Assembly (NCBI RefSeq): GCF_026914265.1
Contig: NC_069126.1
Coordinates: forward strand, 23,103,473-23,167,472
Source: Mya arenaria
Lineage: Eukaryota; Mollusca; Bivalvia; Myida; Myidae
Length of the DNA: 64,000 bases
Direction: 5' to 3'
Position 1 is the first letter of the stretch. Every line of letters begins with the position of its first letter. Shown in pieces: positions 50,701 through 61,945 of this stretch. Under the pieces are notes generated by a model. The model had not been told where the DNA came from, searched no databases, and was given only the letters and a program-made list of their open reading frames with translations. Position numbers and translations under genes: made by a program.

Positions 50701-53700
50701 ATAAATGTATTTATAGTAGACATTTTTGAAAATTATTAGAAGTTTAACATTCCTTTGACATCATACTGAAAAAAGTATTTTAGTAATCATTGCAGCGTTA
50801 TAAATGGGCTACCAGAGATACAGATAATGTTTTGTTTAATATGTAAGGCCTAAAAAAAATAAAATTGTTTGGTTAGGGTTACATCCTTTTCAAAAATAGG
50901 TAGGGTAGGTAGGCTTCTTTTTTTTTTTTTTTTTTTTTTTTTTATTAGGCTTAATATAAGAATGTCATTTTCATCATTTGAGAATGCTGTTTTTAAACTC
51001 CATATTTAAAAACCAAAAACAATTTTTAAATTTTTTTTTTTAAGTTTTTCATTTTTTTTTTAAAACTGACTATAAAAACGGTAGGGTCGGCGCCTATTCC
51101 GTAGGTAGGGTCTGGTAACCCGAACCAAATGTATTTTTTTTAGGCCCAATGAATGCCCTTAATAATATTGTTCATGTAATTTTGTGAAGTGTATTGTACA
51201 CCTTGGTTTCATTCAATAAAGCGTAAAGGGCTATACAATAGGCTTGATCCTAAACGCAGAATTTAATTTATTAAAACATTACACATCCAAAACTTCTTTT
51301 CTCTATTTTCCTCAAGGGAGATCACTGCATTGGAGTTGAATCAATTCTAAACTGATTTAGTGGCCATCTGGTCAAAATGCTTGTTCCCGTAATGGTTGTT
51401 TATTTATTGTAGTAACGGTATGCTGTTATAACAAGATATATTCATACTGATTCCAACAGATTTTTGACTTTGTATTGTAATTGGCATATTTTAAAGCATA
51501 TTTATGCCCATTACAACCCTTATCTATAGCTCTTGGCAACATCACAACACATGTGATCAGTCAAGTACATGTGTGTGTATTTCAGTTGTTTCCTGGTAAA
51601 CTCAGCAGACCGGATTATTCGCGTGTATGAAAGCGGGGAAGTTCTGGCGTGTGCGAAGGATGGGGAACCAGAACCCATACAGAAGCTACAGGACCTCGTC
51701 AACAAGTAGCCACTTACATACGCACATATTTCTCCTTGCACATCCAAATAATAGGAGAAGACAAGATAGCCCCTTTATGAAAGCTTTATTTTTTTTGTGT
51801 GTTGAGCATCCGTACAAGACTCATTCAGACATTCCAGTGAATTTTGATTATTAGGATGTATGTTAATCAGCTGATATAACTTTTTATACATTTTAAATAC
51901 CTGTGGTTCGTTTCCCATAGAATTATGTGAAAGTAGTGTTGAATCTTTTGATTGGGAGTTCATTGTGGCAGACTCGCTCAAGCGGCGCACAATCCATATC
52001 TGAGAGAAGGATTGCTTTTTAAATATATATTGATATAAATGAGCTTGTATTTCATTTTGGTTAATGTTAGAAAAATGTTTCTCTTTTTGGTGACGGCCAT
52101 CGTGTTGGTCTCGGCCAAGCAGCTCACACTCAATAAAATGATTGTCCTTTCATTACTGGTACATTGAAATAACAAGCCTTGTAATTGGTTATTTTTAGAA
52201 CAATGTGGAAGAAGTGTTGTTTCTCCGGTGATGGAGAGTTTATCGTGGCAGGCTCTGCCAAGCAGCACACACTCCATATCTGGGAGAAAGCAGTTGGCAA
52301 CCTCGTGAAAATCCTCCACGGAACTAAGGGAGAACTTCTACTTGATGTTGCTGTATGTTAGCACTGGTTTTACAGTTTACAAACTTATTTAATGTAGCTC
52401 AATTCTGAGAACATCTGAATACTGTCATGAATCACTCTATGAGTGTATTCCTGGGTAGAAACCAGTACTGTTGTCCTTTTGTGGGCCATTGTTTCTGCTA
52501 TTATAAGTTGATAACCTTTGTACTTACAATTGTATTACCTTATATGCATATGGTACAAATATTGTAATATAACATTTAATTGAAAAATTGTTAATGTATT
52601 TTCCATGTTTAAGGTTTCTGATCAAACCTATACACGGTTTTACAAAGATATTGAATAACTCCATCACCACTTATATCTTCTATTCCAGTGGCATCCAGTG
52701 CGGCCAATCATCGTGTCCATCTCGAGTGGTGTGGTGTCTGTCTGGGCGCAGAATCAAGTGGTAGATATTGTAGTTCATTTGTAGCATGTAATCTGAACTC
52801 TTTTGCTGGTACAGACAGTGAGGAGTAGGAGTTTTCGTGTTTTATTTACATTTGTGGCCCACATATGCATGAGAGGTATCAAAACATATGGCACAACATG
52901 AAACAAACATTAAAGAGAACATATTATGCTCAATCAACTATTAAACAGAAAATCTAACAAACTTTAAAGAATTTACAGCTTAAGCAATATTAAACTTAAA
53001 ATGACCCAGAATGTTTAAGGCAGAGGATGATTTCAGTTTGAATGTACGTTTTTGCAGGAAAACTGGAGTGCGTTTGCCCCGGACTTCAAAGAACTGGATG
53101 AGAATGTGGAATATGATGAGCGAGAGTCCGAGTTTGACATTGCCGAGGAGGGAATGGAGAAAAAGGATCTTAAGGGTTGGTTACTCTTGTTGGATTTCTT
53201 GATCTTGTCCATTATATAATTATCTTGACAAGTTTTTATGTTTTATTATTTTTGTCAAGCCTGCATGCGTTGAGTAAGGCAGTTGTCACAATGGTGGTTC
53301 TGTGTACATCAGTGCTCCAGTGCATCCGTCCTGATTGATCCTTATCCAGGCTGTATTTTGACCATGCATTAAAGCACTTTCAAAAAACCCTAAAGGTTTA
53401 CCATGATGAGGTGGCATGTCATGTACACCATCCAGGTTTGCAACTCAAAGGTCAAGGTCACCATAAAAGTTAAAAGGTTGAAATGAACCTTGTCAGGGCT
53501 CCCTCTAAGTTCTAACCCATTCATTATAGGATTTCCTGGAAACTTCACATGAATGTTCACCAAGATGGCATGTCACATGTCCCAGGTCTGTAACTCAAAG
53601 GTCAAGATCACTCCTAGAGGCTAAATGCCAAAATAAGTACTTGTACCATGTTGGAGAATGTTTTCTTTGTTTTTGTTTATACATAAACAATCATATTGGA

Positions 53701-56700
53701 AAGGTTACATGAAATATAACTGTGTAGTTACTATTGTGTGGATGATTTACAACGCTTTTCACTTATACGTAGCTAGTTATTGAAGGTTGTCCTTCAACAT
53801 GGTACAAAACAGTTGCTTCACCCACTACCTACTGTGATTGATATAATACACTCACACTGCAGCATTCATGTATATCTTCACTATCTCGGGTTGTGAGTGC
53901 AGTTACTATTATTTAATTAGTCACAATTAGCATAGCGAAATACAGTTTAATGTTTAATCATTTAACTAATATATATGTTATGTTGATGGATTCCAGAGGA
54001 CGAGGAGGATGTGGATGTGGATGTGACCACAGTGGAGCCCATCCAGGCTTTTGTCAGCAGGTGAGTACTATATGTCGTCAACAAGGAGCTTGAACTATAT
54101 TAGTGCATATATAAATAGAATCAGATATTGAGTTCTTGCATTGCCCGTATAGGAAATGGAAAGCAATGTTCATGTTTTTATAAATAAGATTACATATTCT
54201 AGTCCTTCGAAGTACATGTATGAACATTTAAATGTGTTGATTTTATGTAACATCAACTTCTAAACTTACATTTAGTCAAGACCAGAGGAATAAAATATTT
54301 TACAATAGTCAGAGCTGTGGGACCCCTTCATGTCCTTCATAACAGGTTTTGCAGTATTTAGGGTCCAAAATAACTCTTTGGGGAATACACCAGCAACTTA
54401 TGGATGTAAAATTCCTCCTTTTACCTCAAAAGTTTGATTAAGTCACACTCGGGGATGTGACCAGGTCAAGCCATAATGCAGCCATGATAGGGCGCGGGCA
54501 GACATTTTTAAACTCAAAAAGAAGAAGAAAAGACATCTTGCATTAAGGTGATGATGTGTACCTTGTATACCTTAATTCCTCAAATACAAAAATGTATTTT
54601 ATTTCTTCACATCTCTCAGGACAAGCCATTTTATGCATGAAATATAGATTCTCAATAACATCTGGGATGGTACTTGTTGTATTATATACACTGCTCAAAC
54701 ACAACAATAGACAATGAGTTAAATTGCATTGCTTCCCTTTAATCATAAACTCTATTTGCATGTATTGTTTATTATAAACTGATGTTGTACATTTTCATAG
54801 CACTTATTAATCAGACTTCACACAGTAAACTTGTTACCGAAACCTTGTGTCTTTGTACATCTCACACCCATCCCAAGAAATACAACAGTATCATTATCAT
54901 AGAAATATTTTTTTTATCAATTAAAAATAGAAAGGGAGGCAACTGAGAGGGAGAATAAGTCTAGCTCAAATAAAAGTTGCTTCCCCTGTGATTGACTTAT
55001 TAGTAAATTTCCAATAGTATTGTTCACTATTAGATATAACTTGCCCAAGATATTTTGAGTAATGGTATGCTTTTATTTTATTTTAAATGCATGGATAGTA
55101 TTAATAATTCCTTCTTTCATACATTTGAAAATGCAGCACGGAGTGTAATTAAGTAAAAACCACATTAGCAAACTTAATGAGATAATTATTTATGATATTT
55201 TATAAAATGTCAAGTGTCAGGCACGACAAACAAAGATCGAAAAAGACAGATGGAACAACCAATCAGAATTCATTAAATATTATTTTCTACCAGAAGTAAT
55301 CAAATATAATCTTTGAAATAATTTTATAGGTGAATAGTTTTATATTTTATACTTGAAAACAAAGAATAAATTCATTTATCAAGACATGATATGATGTATG
55401 TGTTTCAGTGATGAGGAGGATGACGATGGAGACGCCCTTCTTTACCTGCCTGTTGCCCCAGAGATAGAGGAACCAGAGGAAGGCTGGTCGCTCCAACCTG
55501 ACGTGAGTACCCTGACTTTCTGTCACTTTCTAAATTAAAAGTATATGAGTGAATAATTCTTCTCTTATTTGTACCTTTCCCTCAACGGATCTACTTTTAA
55601 AGTAAAACCATTGAAAACAATAATGCTCTTTTTCTTTACCTGTGTAGTAGGTTTTTTTTGTTGAGGGGAACTTCTTTCAAAGTGAAACATTAAAATTATA
55701 AATGCTCTGTCTCTATACCTGTGTAGTAATATATTTACTGTGGATGGGACAGCTTTAAAAGTGAACACATTGAAAATATGAATGCTCTGCCTCTTTATAT
55801 GTGTAGTTTTTGTGTCGCCTGAAAAGACGACATATAGGGGTTACTTTTGTCGGCGGCGTCGTCGTCGTTGGCGGCGGCGTCCCATTTTTGCTTGTCCGGG
55901 GTATATCTCCTAAACTATTAGTGGTATCAACTTGAAATTTCATATGTAGATAGATCTAATTGAGGGCAAGTGTAGTGCACAAGAACTGTTACTCTTGCTT
56001 CCATATTTTTAGAGTTATTGCCCTTTGTTATTTTTCATGCTTAAAGTTTTGTCCGGGGCATATCTTTTAGAATATAAGAGTTATCAACTTGAAACTTCAT
56101 ATGTAGATAGATCTCATTGAGGGCAAGTGCAGTGCACAATAACAGTAACTCATGCTTTCTTAGTTTTAAAGTTATTGCCCTTTGTTAATTTTCATGCTTA
56201 AAGTTTTGTCCGGGGCATATCTTGAAGAATATAAGAGGTATCAACTTGAAACTTCATAGCTAGATAGATCTCATTGAGGGCAAGTGCAGTGCACAAGAAC
56301 CGTTACTCTTGCTGCCATATTTTTAGAGTTATTTCCCTTTGTTAATTTTCTTGCTTAGGTTTTGTCCGTGGCATATCTCGTAAACTATCAAATGCCACAT
56401 ACACTTGAAAGTTAAATGGCAACATCATTGTCTATAAATGAATAAAATGCCAATCTAACAGCTATAGTGTCGACAGTAAATAATTCGTCAGGCGACACAT
56501 CGGACTCGCGGAGTTCTAGTTTTTTACAGTTGCACCAAACTAAATACAAAGTAAAAACATTCAAAATAAGAATGAGCTGTCTCTTTTACCTGTGTAATAT
56601 TTTTTAACTGTTGAAGGGAACCACTTTTATAGTAAATACATTTAAAATATAGATACTCGGCCTCTTTACCTGTGTAGTAATTTTTGTAGTAATTGTAAGT

Positions 56701-57820
56701 ACATGTGTGATTGTGCTGATTCTTGCAAAAACAATATATGCTTCTTCTTGGCAGCAATATATTTTGGTGTATGATTCAATCATATGGCAAATACAATCTT
56801 CTTATAATGCTGGTGTTTGGTTTGTTTTTAGCCCCAGGAGGAGAGCCAGAGTAAAAGAAAAGGGTCACAACCCACCCCTGATTCTGCCAAAAAGGCCAGA
56901 GTTAGGGCCCTTGATGTTGATCTGGAGAATGCCCCAACCGATGGTATGGATTGTGATCATTTAATTTTTTCTGTTTCTTCATTTTAGTGAATATTGTTTG
57001 CTAAGACATATGTGTGTACTGTGTAAATTGACCATCATAGTCAGTCTCAAGGGCCACTGGTCAGAATCCCTTGTATTTTGGCCTGTTAGAGCTGTAACCT
57101 GGCCATACAGAGCTGTAACCTGGCCATACAGTGGGACAATTCAAGGTAACTTGCAAGGTAGTCTTTTTTTCGGTTAATGAACTTAATATTGGTATTGTCA
57201 TTAAAGACACAAAATGGTGCTGTTTTTTTACATAAGTACATGATAAAGGACACACAAATATAAATAAATGTTAATGAAAATAAAAAAATTCTGTTCCATT
57301 CCAGAGATCCACCCATTGTTAAATATTAAAAAACCCAATGAGAAAGTTCCCCGCAAACCAAGCACAAAGACAAAGGTGAAACCCGGCAAGTCAGATCGCT
57401 CCAAACATAAAGGTAATTTGCAAATATGGATTTGATCTTTATGGAATGTGAATGATTTTAATTTAATTTTTGTTCTTAATTATTCCTGCTAGATTGTTTA
57501 CACTTTCAACATAGTCCAATTTGTTTTCCAAACATTTTAGGTTGAGAATAAGTATAAAACGTTGTTACTTTATAAAAGTTTGTAAATGACAGTTTGTTTT
57601 TTGTTTTTATGTATATAGTTCTGCAATGGATTTTTTGGTGTTAATTGCTCAGTTAATGTTTTTGTCAATGTCATTTACATATGTTTCAGTATTTTTAACA
57701 GAGCATGCAAGAACTACAGTAGCTCATTGCATGAACATGCAAGTAATATTTATACTTTAACACATAGTTAGCTAAGAAACCATATTTCAATAGTTTACTT
57801 GCTTATGATTTTCAGATTGA
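44762..57820 (+). CDS. RBBP5: Retinoblastoma-binding protein 5 homologue (WRAD/COMPASS subunit)
   Basis: RBBP5 works with WDR5, ASH2L and DPY30 to activate MLL/SET1 H3K4 methyltransferases in the nucleus. Exons: 44762-44780, 45672-45697, 45881-46053, 47058-47198, 47863-47950, 48854-48925, 49827-49936, 51586-51705, 52199-52352, 52689-52760, 53058-53175, 53997-54060, 55409-55502, 56832-56943, 57305-57412, 57816-57820. Phases are consistent; total 491 codons plus stop (human about 538). The protein begins [15 protein letters not shown]. The WD40 propeller shows [86 protein letters not shown] and [15 protein letters not shown]. Then come the ASH2L/nucleosome activation segment ([18 protein letters not shown]), the WDR5-binding motif ([17 protein letters not shown]) and a basic tail. 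The last exon, only AT plus TGA, is the least certain; the C-terminus is shorter than in vertebrates. Confidence 0.93.
46095..46893. mobile_element. GGCCTAAAAA family element split by the double-hairpin element
   Basis: The left remnant (TATTCGGCTTTAAATAAGAA, then CATCATTGGGAAAGGCG) and right remnant (46806-46893, AGGGTCAGGTAACCCGAACA then AAAGGCC) match the interior and right end of the element at 50847-51146. Between them lies the 46241-46800 insertion. It sits in the RBBP5 intron after exon 3. Confidence 0.5.
46241..46800. mobile_element. Double-hairpin element, copy 2 (inverted relative to copy 1)
   Basis: It carries TCGGGGTATGAACGCAATTT with GAATTGCGTTCATATCCCCG (a large palindrome with a shortened tip), TGACGTCACAATAACGTG and GTTCATCGATTGATGAATGC. 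Their order is the reverse of the copy at 15728-16330. CATTTAAGGAATG occurs at both ends. Confidence 0.7.
48594..48683. repeat. Perfect 45 bp tandem duplication in an RBBP5 intron
   Basis: CATTCTTATTTTAAAGACAT through ATATGGTAGTTGT occurs twice back to back without mismatch over nearly the full 45 bp, indicating a recent event. Confidence 0.9.
49002..49330 (-). mobile_element. GGGTTTTAGCCA family element, inverted and decayed
   Basis: GGTAAAGAGTTATAGAAGGG at the left and TTTTAAAACCTGAATTAAAC then CCTAT at the right correspond to the swapped ends of the 6578-6903 element, with interior phrases such as TTTGGCAGTTCAACC between them. It lies in an RBBP5 intron. Confidence 0.5.
49459..49787. mobile_element. 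TTAA foldback element (copy F)
   Basis: TTAAAGCTGCACTCTCACAG at the left; ATCTGTGAGAGTGCTGCTTT then AA at the right. The borders TTAA (49459-49462 and 49784-49787) are intact. It ends only 39 bp before RBBP5 exon 7 (49827). Confidence 0.8.
50847..51146. mobile_element. GGCCTAAAAA inverted-repeat element
   Basis: The left end GGCCTAAAAAAAATAAAATT then GTTTGGTTAGGGTTAC and the right end GGTAACCCGAACCAAATGTA then TTTTTTTTAGGCC are inverted repeats of about 45 bp. The interior has a T27 run and the phrase AGGTAGGGTAGGTAGG with its counterpart. No coding sequence. Confidence 0.7.
51915..52140 (+). pseudogene. Two decayed copies of RBBP5 exon 9 inside intron 8
   Basis: Copy 1 (about 51915-52012) aligns along nearly the whole exon: after an acceptor-like CCCATAG it reads AATTATGTGAAAGTAGTGTT and later TTCATTGTGGCAGACTCGCT and ACAATCCATATCTGAGAGAA, against TTTATCGTGGCAGGCTCTGC and ACACTCCATATCTGGGAGAA in the real exon. 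Its conserved frame reads [15 protein letters not shown] then a stop where the real exon has W. Copy 2 (about 52070-52140) keeps ATCGTGTTGGTCTCGGCCAA and GCAGCTCACACTC and lacks part of the 5' half. The spacing is 137 and 143 bp, and flanking intron sequence is also shared, so it was a tandem duplication of exon plus intron. Confidence 0.8.
52430..52490 (-). mobile_element. SINE fragment
   Basis: ATCACTCTATGAGTGTATTC and AGAAACCAGTACTGTTGTC correspond to the body of the SINE at 9561-9750. The tRNA head is absent. It lies in the RBBP5 intron after exon 9. Confidence 0.5.
55811..56499. mobile_element. TGTGTCGCCTGA element with about 157 bp internal units
   Basis: It has perfect 12 bp terminal inverted repeats, TGTGTCGCCTGA and TCAGGCGACACA. 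Inside is a GGCGGC/GTCGTC run (near 55850-55883) and then four units starting near 55890, 56047, 56204 and 56360 with GTCCGGGGCATATCT, AACTTGAAACTTCATA and GAGGGCAAGTGCAGTGCACA. It is about 690 bp, non-coding, in the RBBP5 intron after exon 13. Confidence 0.75.
57088..57129. repeat. 21 bp tandem duplication in an RBBP5 intron
   Basis: AGAGCTGTAACCTGGCCATA plus C occurs twice head to tail without mismatch. Confidence 0.85.
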
Positions 57821-58110
57821 AGAAGTGAATGCTTAATGGAAGATGCAGAAATCTTACACAATGATGCGGACTGCGTTTGTTCACGATCACTAAGTTTGTT
57901 CACAAACAAATGTATGAGCTGTAGTGTACAAATGAACTGCTGTATAACTTGGCAGGACTGGTGAAAGAGTAAGCCTGCTATTTGAAACTGTGTTTTGCAC
58001 ATGATAAAGCAGTTTAGTTTTCATAGATCTGAACTTTCTATGATTTACTTCCAATGAAATATTTTGTGTTTGTATATATTTAATATATTACTGACTGGAA
58101 AAAAATGCCA
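57816..58110. repeat. RBBP5 3' end segment, duplicate A (without insertion)
   Basis: Starting in the terminal exon, this segment shares with 58680-59312 the phrases ATGG..CAGAA, TGTACAAATG, CTGCTGTAT and CTTGGCAGGACTGG, then CCTG..A.TTTGAAAC, TTCTATGATTT and CCAATGAAA, in order. It keeps the pre-insertion site GAACTGCTGT at 57934-57943. Confidence 0.75.
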
Positions 58111-58679
58111 TTTTCATTTTTCTTAAAACCTTGTGTTCATTACCTTCTAGAGTTTCCATTAATGCAATATCCAGCTGGCTGGTCTAAAACACATAACTTA
58201 GTTGTGTACATGTAGATTTTATACTTGATCGAAGGTTGTACCTTAAAGATGCACTCTTACTCCCAAATCAGATTTACCACAATTAATACAATTGTTTTAA
58301 TATACCAAAAAGGATGAATAAATGTCAAAAACAATGGTTCTAATGACTGAATCCGAGTTTAGTTTGAAAGAAAGGTGCAGAAAACAGTAGTTCTACCTTA
58401 TGAGACCAAAGATCACAGTTAATCTTTTAGCACTCACCACCATTTATTATTTTGCATTAATAGCTTTTGAATACAAGGTTACAGTCTTGTTATTAGTAAT
58501 TAATATTTTCCATAAATGCATTATTAGTAATAAGTAGTTAAAGGTATATTACTCAAAATTTATGTTTGTTTACATGTGTATGTATTAATTTTGAATGAGA
58601 GTGTCACTTTAAAAACCAGTTCATCATGATTGATAGAAAAGACAAAATGTCACCTTAGCACAAAATGTTATGTTACTAA

Positions 58680-59312
58680 TTGTTTTTGATGCTCGATGGC
58701 AGAAGAAATGTTATACGTGTATGTCTGTTTATGAGATGAAGTGTACAAATGTACTGCTGTCATTCGGAACTCTTCGGCCATATTTATCGAAAACAACCTC
58801 GGATGTATATGGACGGTTTACATACTCGGAATTCGGTATGTTTGAGTCCACTGCATGTAGATCGCGTAGTAATTTAATTTAGTAGTTAAACTTAATGAGA
58901 CTTAAATCTTTGGAATGATTCAATCTTATTTATGTTTGCAATAAAACACTTCACTGGCAATCAATTTTAAACTTAGATCAACAAATACAAGCTATTAAAA
59001 ATACTACATAGAAATTAATGATGTAATTAAAAAAAATACGAACTACTTCTAATGATGTACCAGCATACATCCGAGGTTGTTTTCAATAAAAATGGCCGAG
59101 GAGCTCCGAATGGTACTGCTGTATGACTTGGCAGGACTGGTTGATTGAGTGAGCCTGTTAGTTTGAAACAGTGAGATATACATCCCTTTGTTAAAATAGG
59201 TTATTTGTATCATAGAAATGAATTTTCTATGATTTTGTTTCCAATGAAACATGGTGCATTTTATGATTTGTGTAGTTGTAATGTATAACTGACTTGAAAA
59301 TAAAAATGCCCT
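58680..59312. repeat. RBBP5 3' end segment, duplicate B (carries an insertion)
   Basis: A diverged direct duplicate of 57816-58110, split at 58760 by the CATTCGG element. An AATAAA near 59298 could serve as a polyadenylation signal if RBBP5 transcripts reach this far. Confidence 0.7.
58761..59112. mobile_element. CATTCGG inverted-repeat element (copy 3) with target duplication
   Basis: CATTCGGAACTCTTCGGCCA at the left and GGCCGAGGAGCTCCGAATG at the right. It is flanked on both sides by GTACTGCTGT (58751-58760 and 59113-59122), a 10 bp direct repeat. The interior is in the opposite orientation to copies 1 and 2. Confidence 0.85.
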
Positions 59313-59650
59313 AAATCATTTTTCGTTCGCTGATTAATTTGTGTTTATATTTGACGTAGATCATGGGATAAGACAACTTTTGTTCAATATGTAAGCTTGG
59401 TGCACCCGCAAATTTGGATTGAGATTTCAGGTTCCTGTAAATTATTTGTGAAACATAATAATTTGCCCTTCAAAAAGAAAAAAAAATGATTAAAATTCTG
59501 TGTCACTAAAATCATGTGTCGCACGTATCTTAAACAAGTATTGGACATGCACTCGATCGGCACGCAACAGATGTTTGCACTAGATGGTATCTTTATCAGG
59601 ACAAACTTTACGAAGTGGCTATTCAATACCAACATAAGTATTCTTTATTA
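59313..59650. other. Unassigned sequence downstream of RBBP5
   Basis: No gene or repeat recognised. Confidence 0.35.
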
Positions 59651-60247
59651 TTTTTAGCTCGACTATTCGAAGGATAAGGAGAGCTATCCTAGTCACCCGA
59701 GCGTCGGCGTTGGCGTAACCACTTATGTTAAAGATTTTGTAAGAGTTTGTGTACCGCCTCAATATTTTTAAGTCCATTGACATATGGCTTTGAAACTTTG
59801 CACACTTGTTCACCATCATGCCCCCAACCTATACACAGGAGGAGGTAACTCTATCAGGCATTTTGACAAAATTATGCCCCTTTTTCTACTTAGAATTTAC
59901 GTTAAAGTTTGCGTACCACCTCAAATATTTTCAAAGTCCATTGACATCTGGCTTTGAAACTTTGCACGCTTGTTTACCATCATACCCAAACCTGTACACA
60001 GGAGGAGGTAACCCTATCAAGCAATTTGACAAAATTATGCCCCTTTTTCAACTTAGAATTTACGTTAAAGTTTGCGTACCACCTCAAATACTTTCCATTC
60101 AATTTATGTAAATATCTCAGCACATCATGTTTTGCATTGAAATCTAATCTAACAGTGATATATGCCTGTTTCGCAAAAAAAAATCAATCCATACACCGAA
60201 AAGCGGCGAAATAGTCGAGCGCGCTGTCTCTGTGACAGCTCTTGTTG
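59651..60247 (+). mobile_element. TAGCTCGA-family element, plus orientation
   Basis: It begins TTTTTAGCTCGACTATTCGA, then GGATAAGGAGAGCTATCCTA, holds two to three units with TTTACGTTAAAGTTTGCGTA and GGCTTTGAAACTTTGCAC, and ends CTGTCTCTGTGACAGCTCTT. It is the same family as the nested copy at 8186-8918, which is longer by about one internal unit. Confidence 0.75.
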
Positions 60248-61054
60248 TTTGCATTATGCCCTCACGTTGGCGGATAAATATAGATTTGCCATTTTGGTAC
60301 GAGTGTTTTTCTCACTAAAGTCTTGTGTCGCACATATCTCGAAAACCAATTGACCTAGAATGATATATGGGATAGGACTATTCTATAACATGTGAGCTTG
60401 TGCACCTGTTTAAGTGTTCTCATTGTAAGGTTCAAGGTATCTATGAAACAAAAATGTTCGCCCTTCAAGTCACGAAAATTATGTTTTAACAAATATTGGA
60501 CATTTTGGAACACTCATTTAACTTGATTGGTATATAGTTCAGTAAAGGAAGTTGCGCATCTGCGTTTTTTTATTGAGATTTTGTGAAGTCATTGACTTTG
60601 TGAACAATATATACCTCAACATCTTGTGTCGCTCATATCTTCAGACCTAAGGCCATGCCTAAATAGATTTATATTTTGCGTCATGTTCCAAACATCAAAC
60701 AAATTTAGAACCCTTAATTCAACCTTTGGGATTTATAAACAGGAGCGTGGAAAAGCTAGCCAGCATAGATTAATCTTATTTTATTGTTATGTTTTTTTTT
60801 GTAAACATCAAGACAAATAAATTATACATGCACTTAGAAACAATTACACTAAAGGAGCAAATGCATTGGCTTTATGTTATAATAACATTTAGTTTAGTAT
60901 CAGCCCTTCCTAACAATGTGAAGTTGAAACAAACCTATACAATGCAGTTAATGGCAAAACGGACTAAAGAAATATCATTTGTACATTTTCTGATGCACGT
61001 GTTGTATTTGAAAAATACTTAATAGTCATAGCAGGTATACTGTTAAACCCGTGT
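60248..61054. other. Unassigned sequence
   Basis: The phrases TCTTGTGTCGC(A/T)CATATCT recur at 60324 and 60622 and resemble ATCATGTGTCGCACGTATCT near 59513, suggesting a decayed tandem repeat of about 300 bp. No gene is seen. Confidence 0.35.
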
Positions 61055-61740
61055 CACACTAGGGCCGCGTTCCCACGGCGTCCAAGAAAATTCCAGAACG
61101 CCGATCTGCCCACAGTGGAACCGCGAGCATCACCGCGGCAACGCAGTGGCATCGCCAGTAAACGCGGTGGGATCGCATAGAACGCCGAGCGACGGCGTGC
61201 ACTATGAGCATGCCCAAAACAAACGCTGTCGCCTCTGGTTGTCGATGGTGATTGAACGGCGATCGTACGGCGTCCCGGTGATCATTGCGCTCCCAATAAG
61301 CTTCTATCGCATCAATCGGCGTTTGCATGGCAATGAATCAACCCCCAAAATATTATAGAGGATGGTATATACAAATGAACATGCATTTCACCATAACTTA
61401 CTTGCAACAGCGATTGGGGCTTTCTTCTGTTTGCGGTGGGCTTTGATATTTCCCTGCCTCCTTCACCTTCCCACCTCTTTTGGCGGGCAAGGTCTCAACT
61501 GTTCAAGAGCAAATGAAGGTTTCGAAAACTGATGGAAATATCGTTTTTATAGGCAGTGCAAAACAACACGCCGTCAGCACATTAAGAGCGCAGTGAGAGC
61601 TCAGTGCACATGCAGTGCGCGCGCCGTGACAACTCGATGGCGTTGGGAGACACTCACCAACTAGAACTCCTCAGGAACGCGGCACAACGCCATGGAGCTC
61701 CGTAGAAACGCCAAGGTCACGGTAACAAAGACAAATGCGT
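61055..61740. repeat. GC- and CpG-rich block upstream of the TRIM-like gene
   Basis: In strong contrast to its surroundings it is rich in CG dinucleotides with recurring GGATCGC, AACGCCG, GGCGATC and ACGGCG phrases, especially 61065-61340 and 61570-61710. It may be a dispersed repeat or a CpG-island-like promoter region; the recurring phrases favour a repeat. No protein-coding signature is found in any frame. Confidence 0.5.
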
Positions 61741-61945
61741 AGGCATGGAATACGAAATTAGCTAAGGCTGAGTTTAAAACACCAATAGCTATATTAGTGG
61801 CCGTTGATCGTTTCGGTGTGATACAACTGAATCGGACTCATTGTATAAATGTATTCGGCTAATAGATAAGACGACAGACTTGCGTAATCTTTGCAGGACT
61901 TGTATATCTGTTTTGTACGGATTTTCACTTAAATAGCGTGTACAA

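Noticed and set aside
57690-57750. Alternative last exon of RBBP5 after GTTTCAG at about 57689
   Set aside because: In phase it would add an unrelated AT-rich tail; the acceptor at 57815 gives a clean short ending, though neither is proven.
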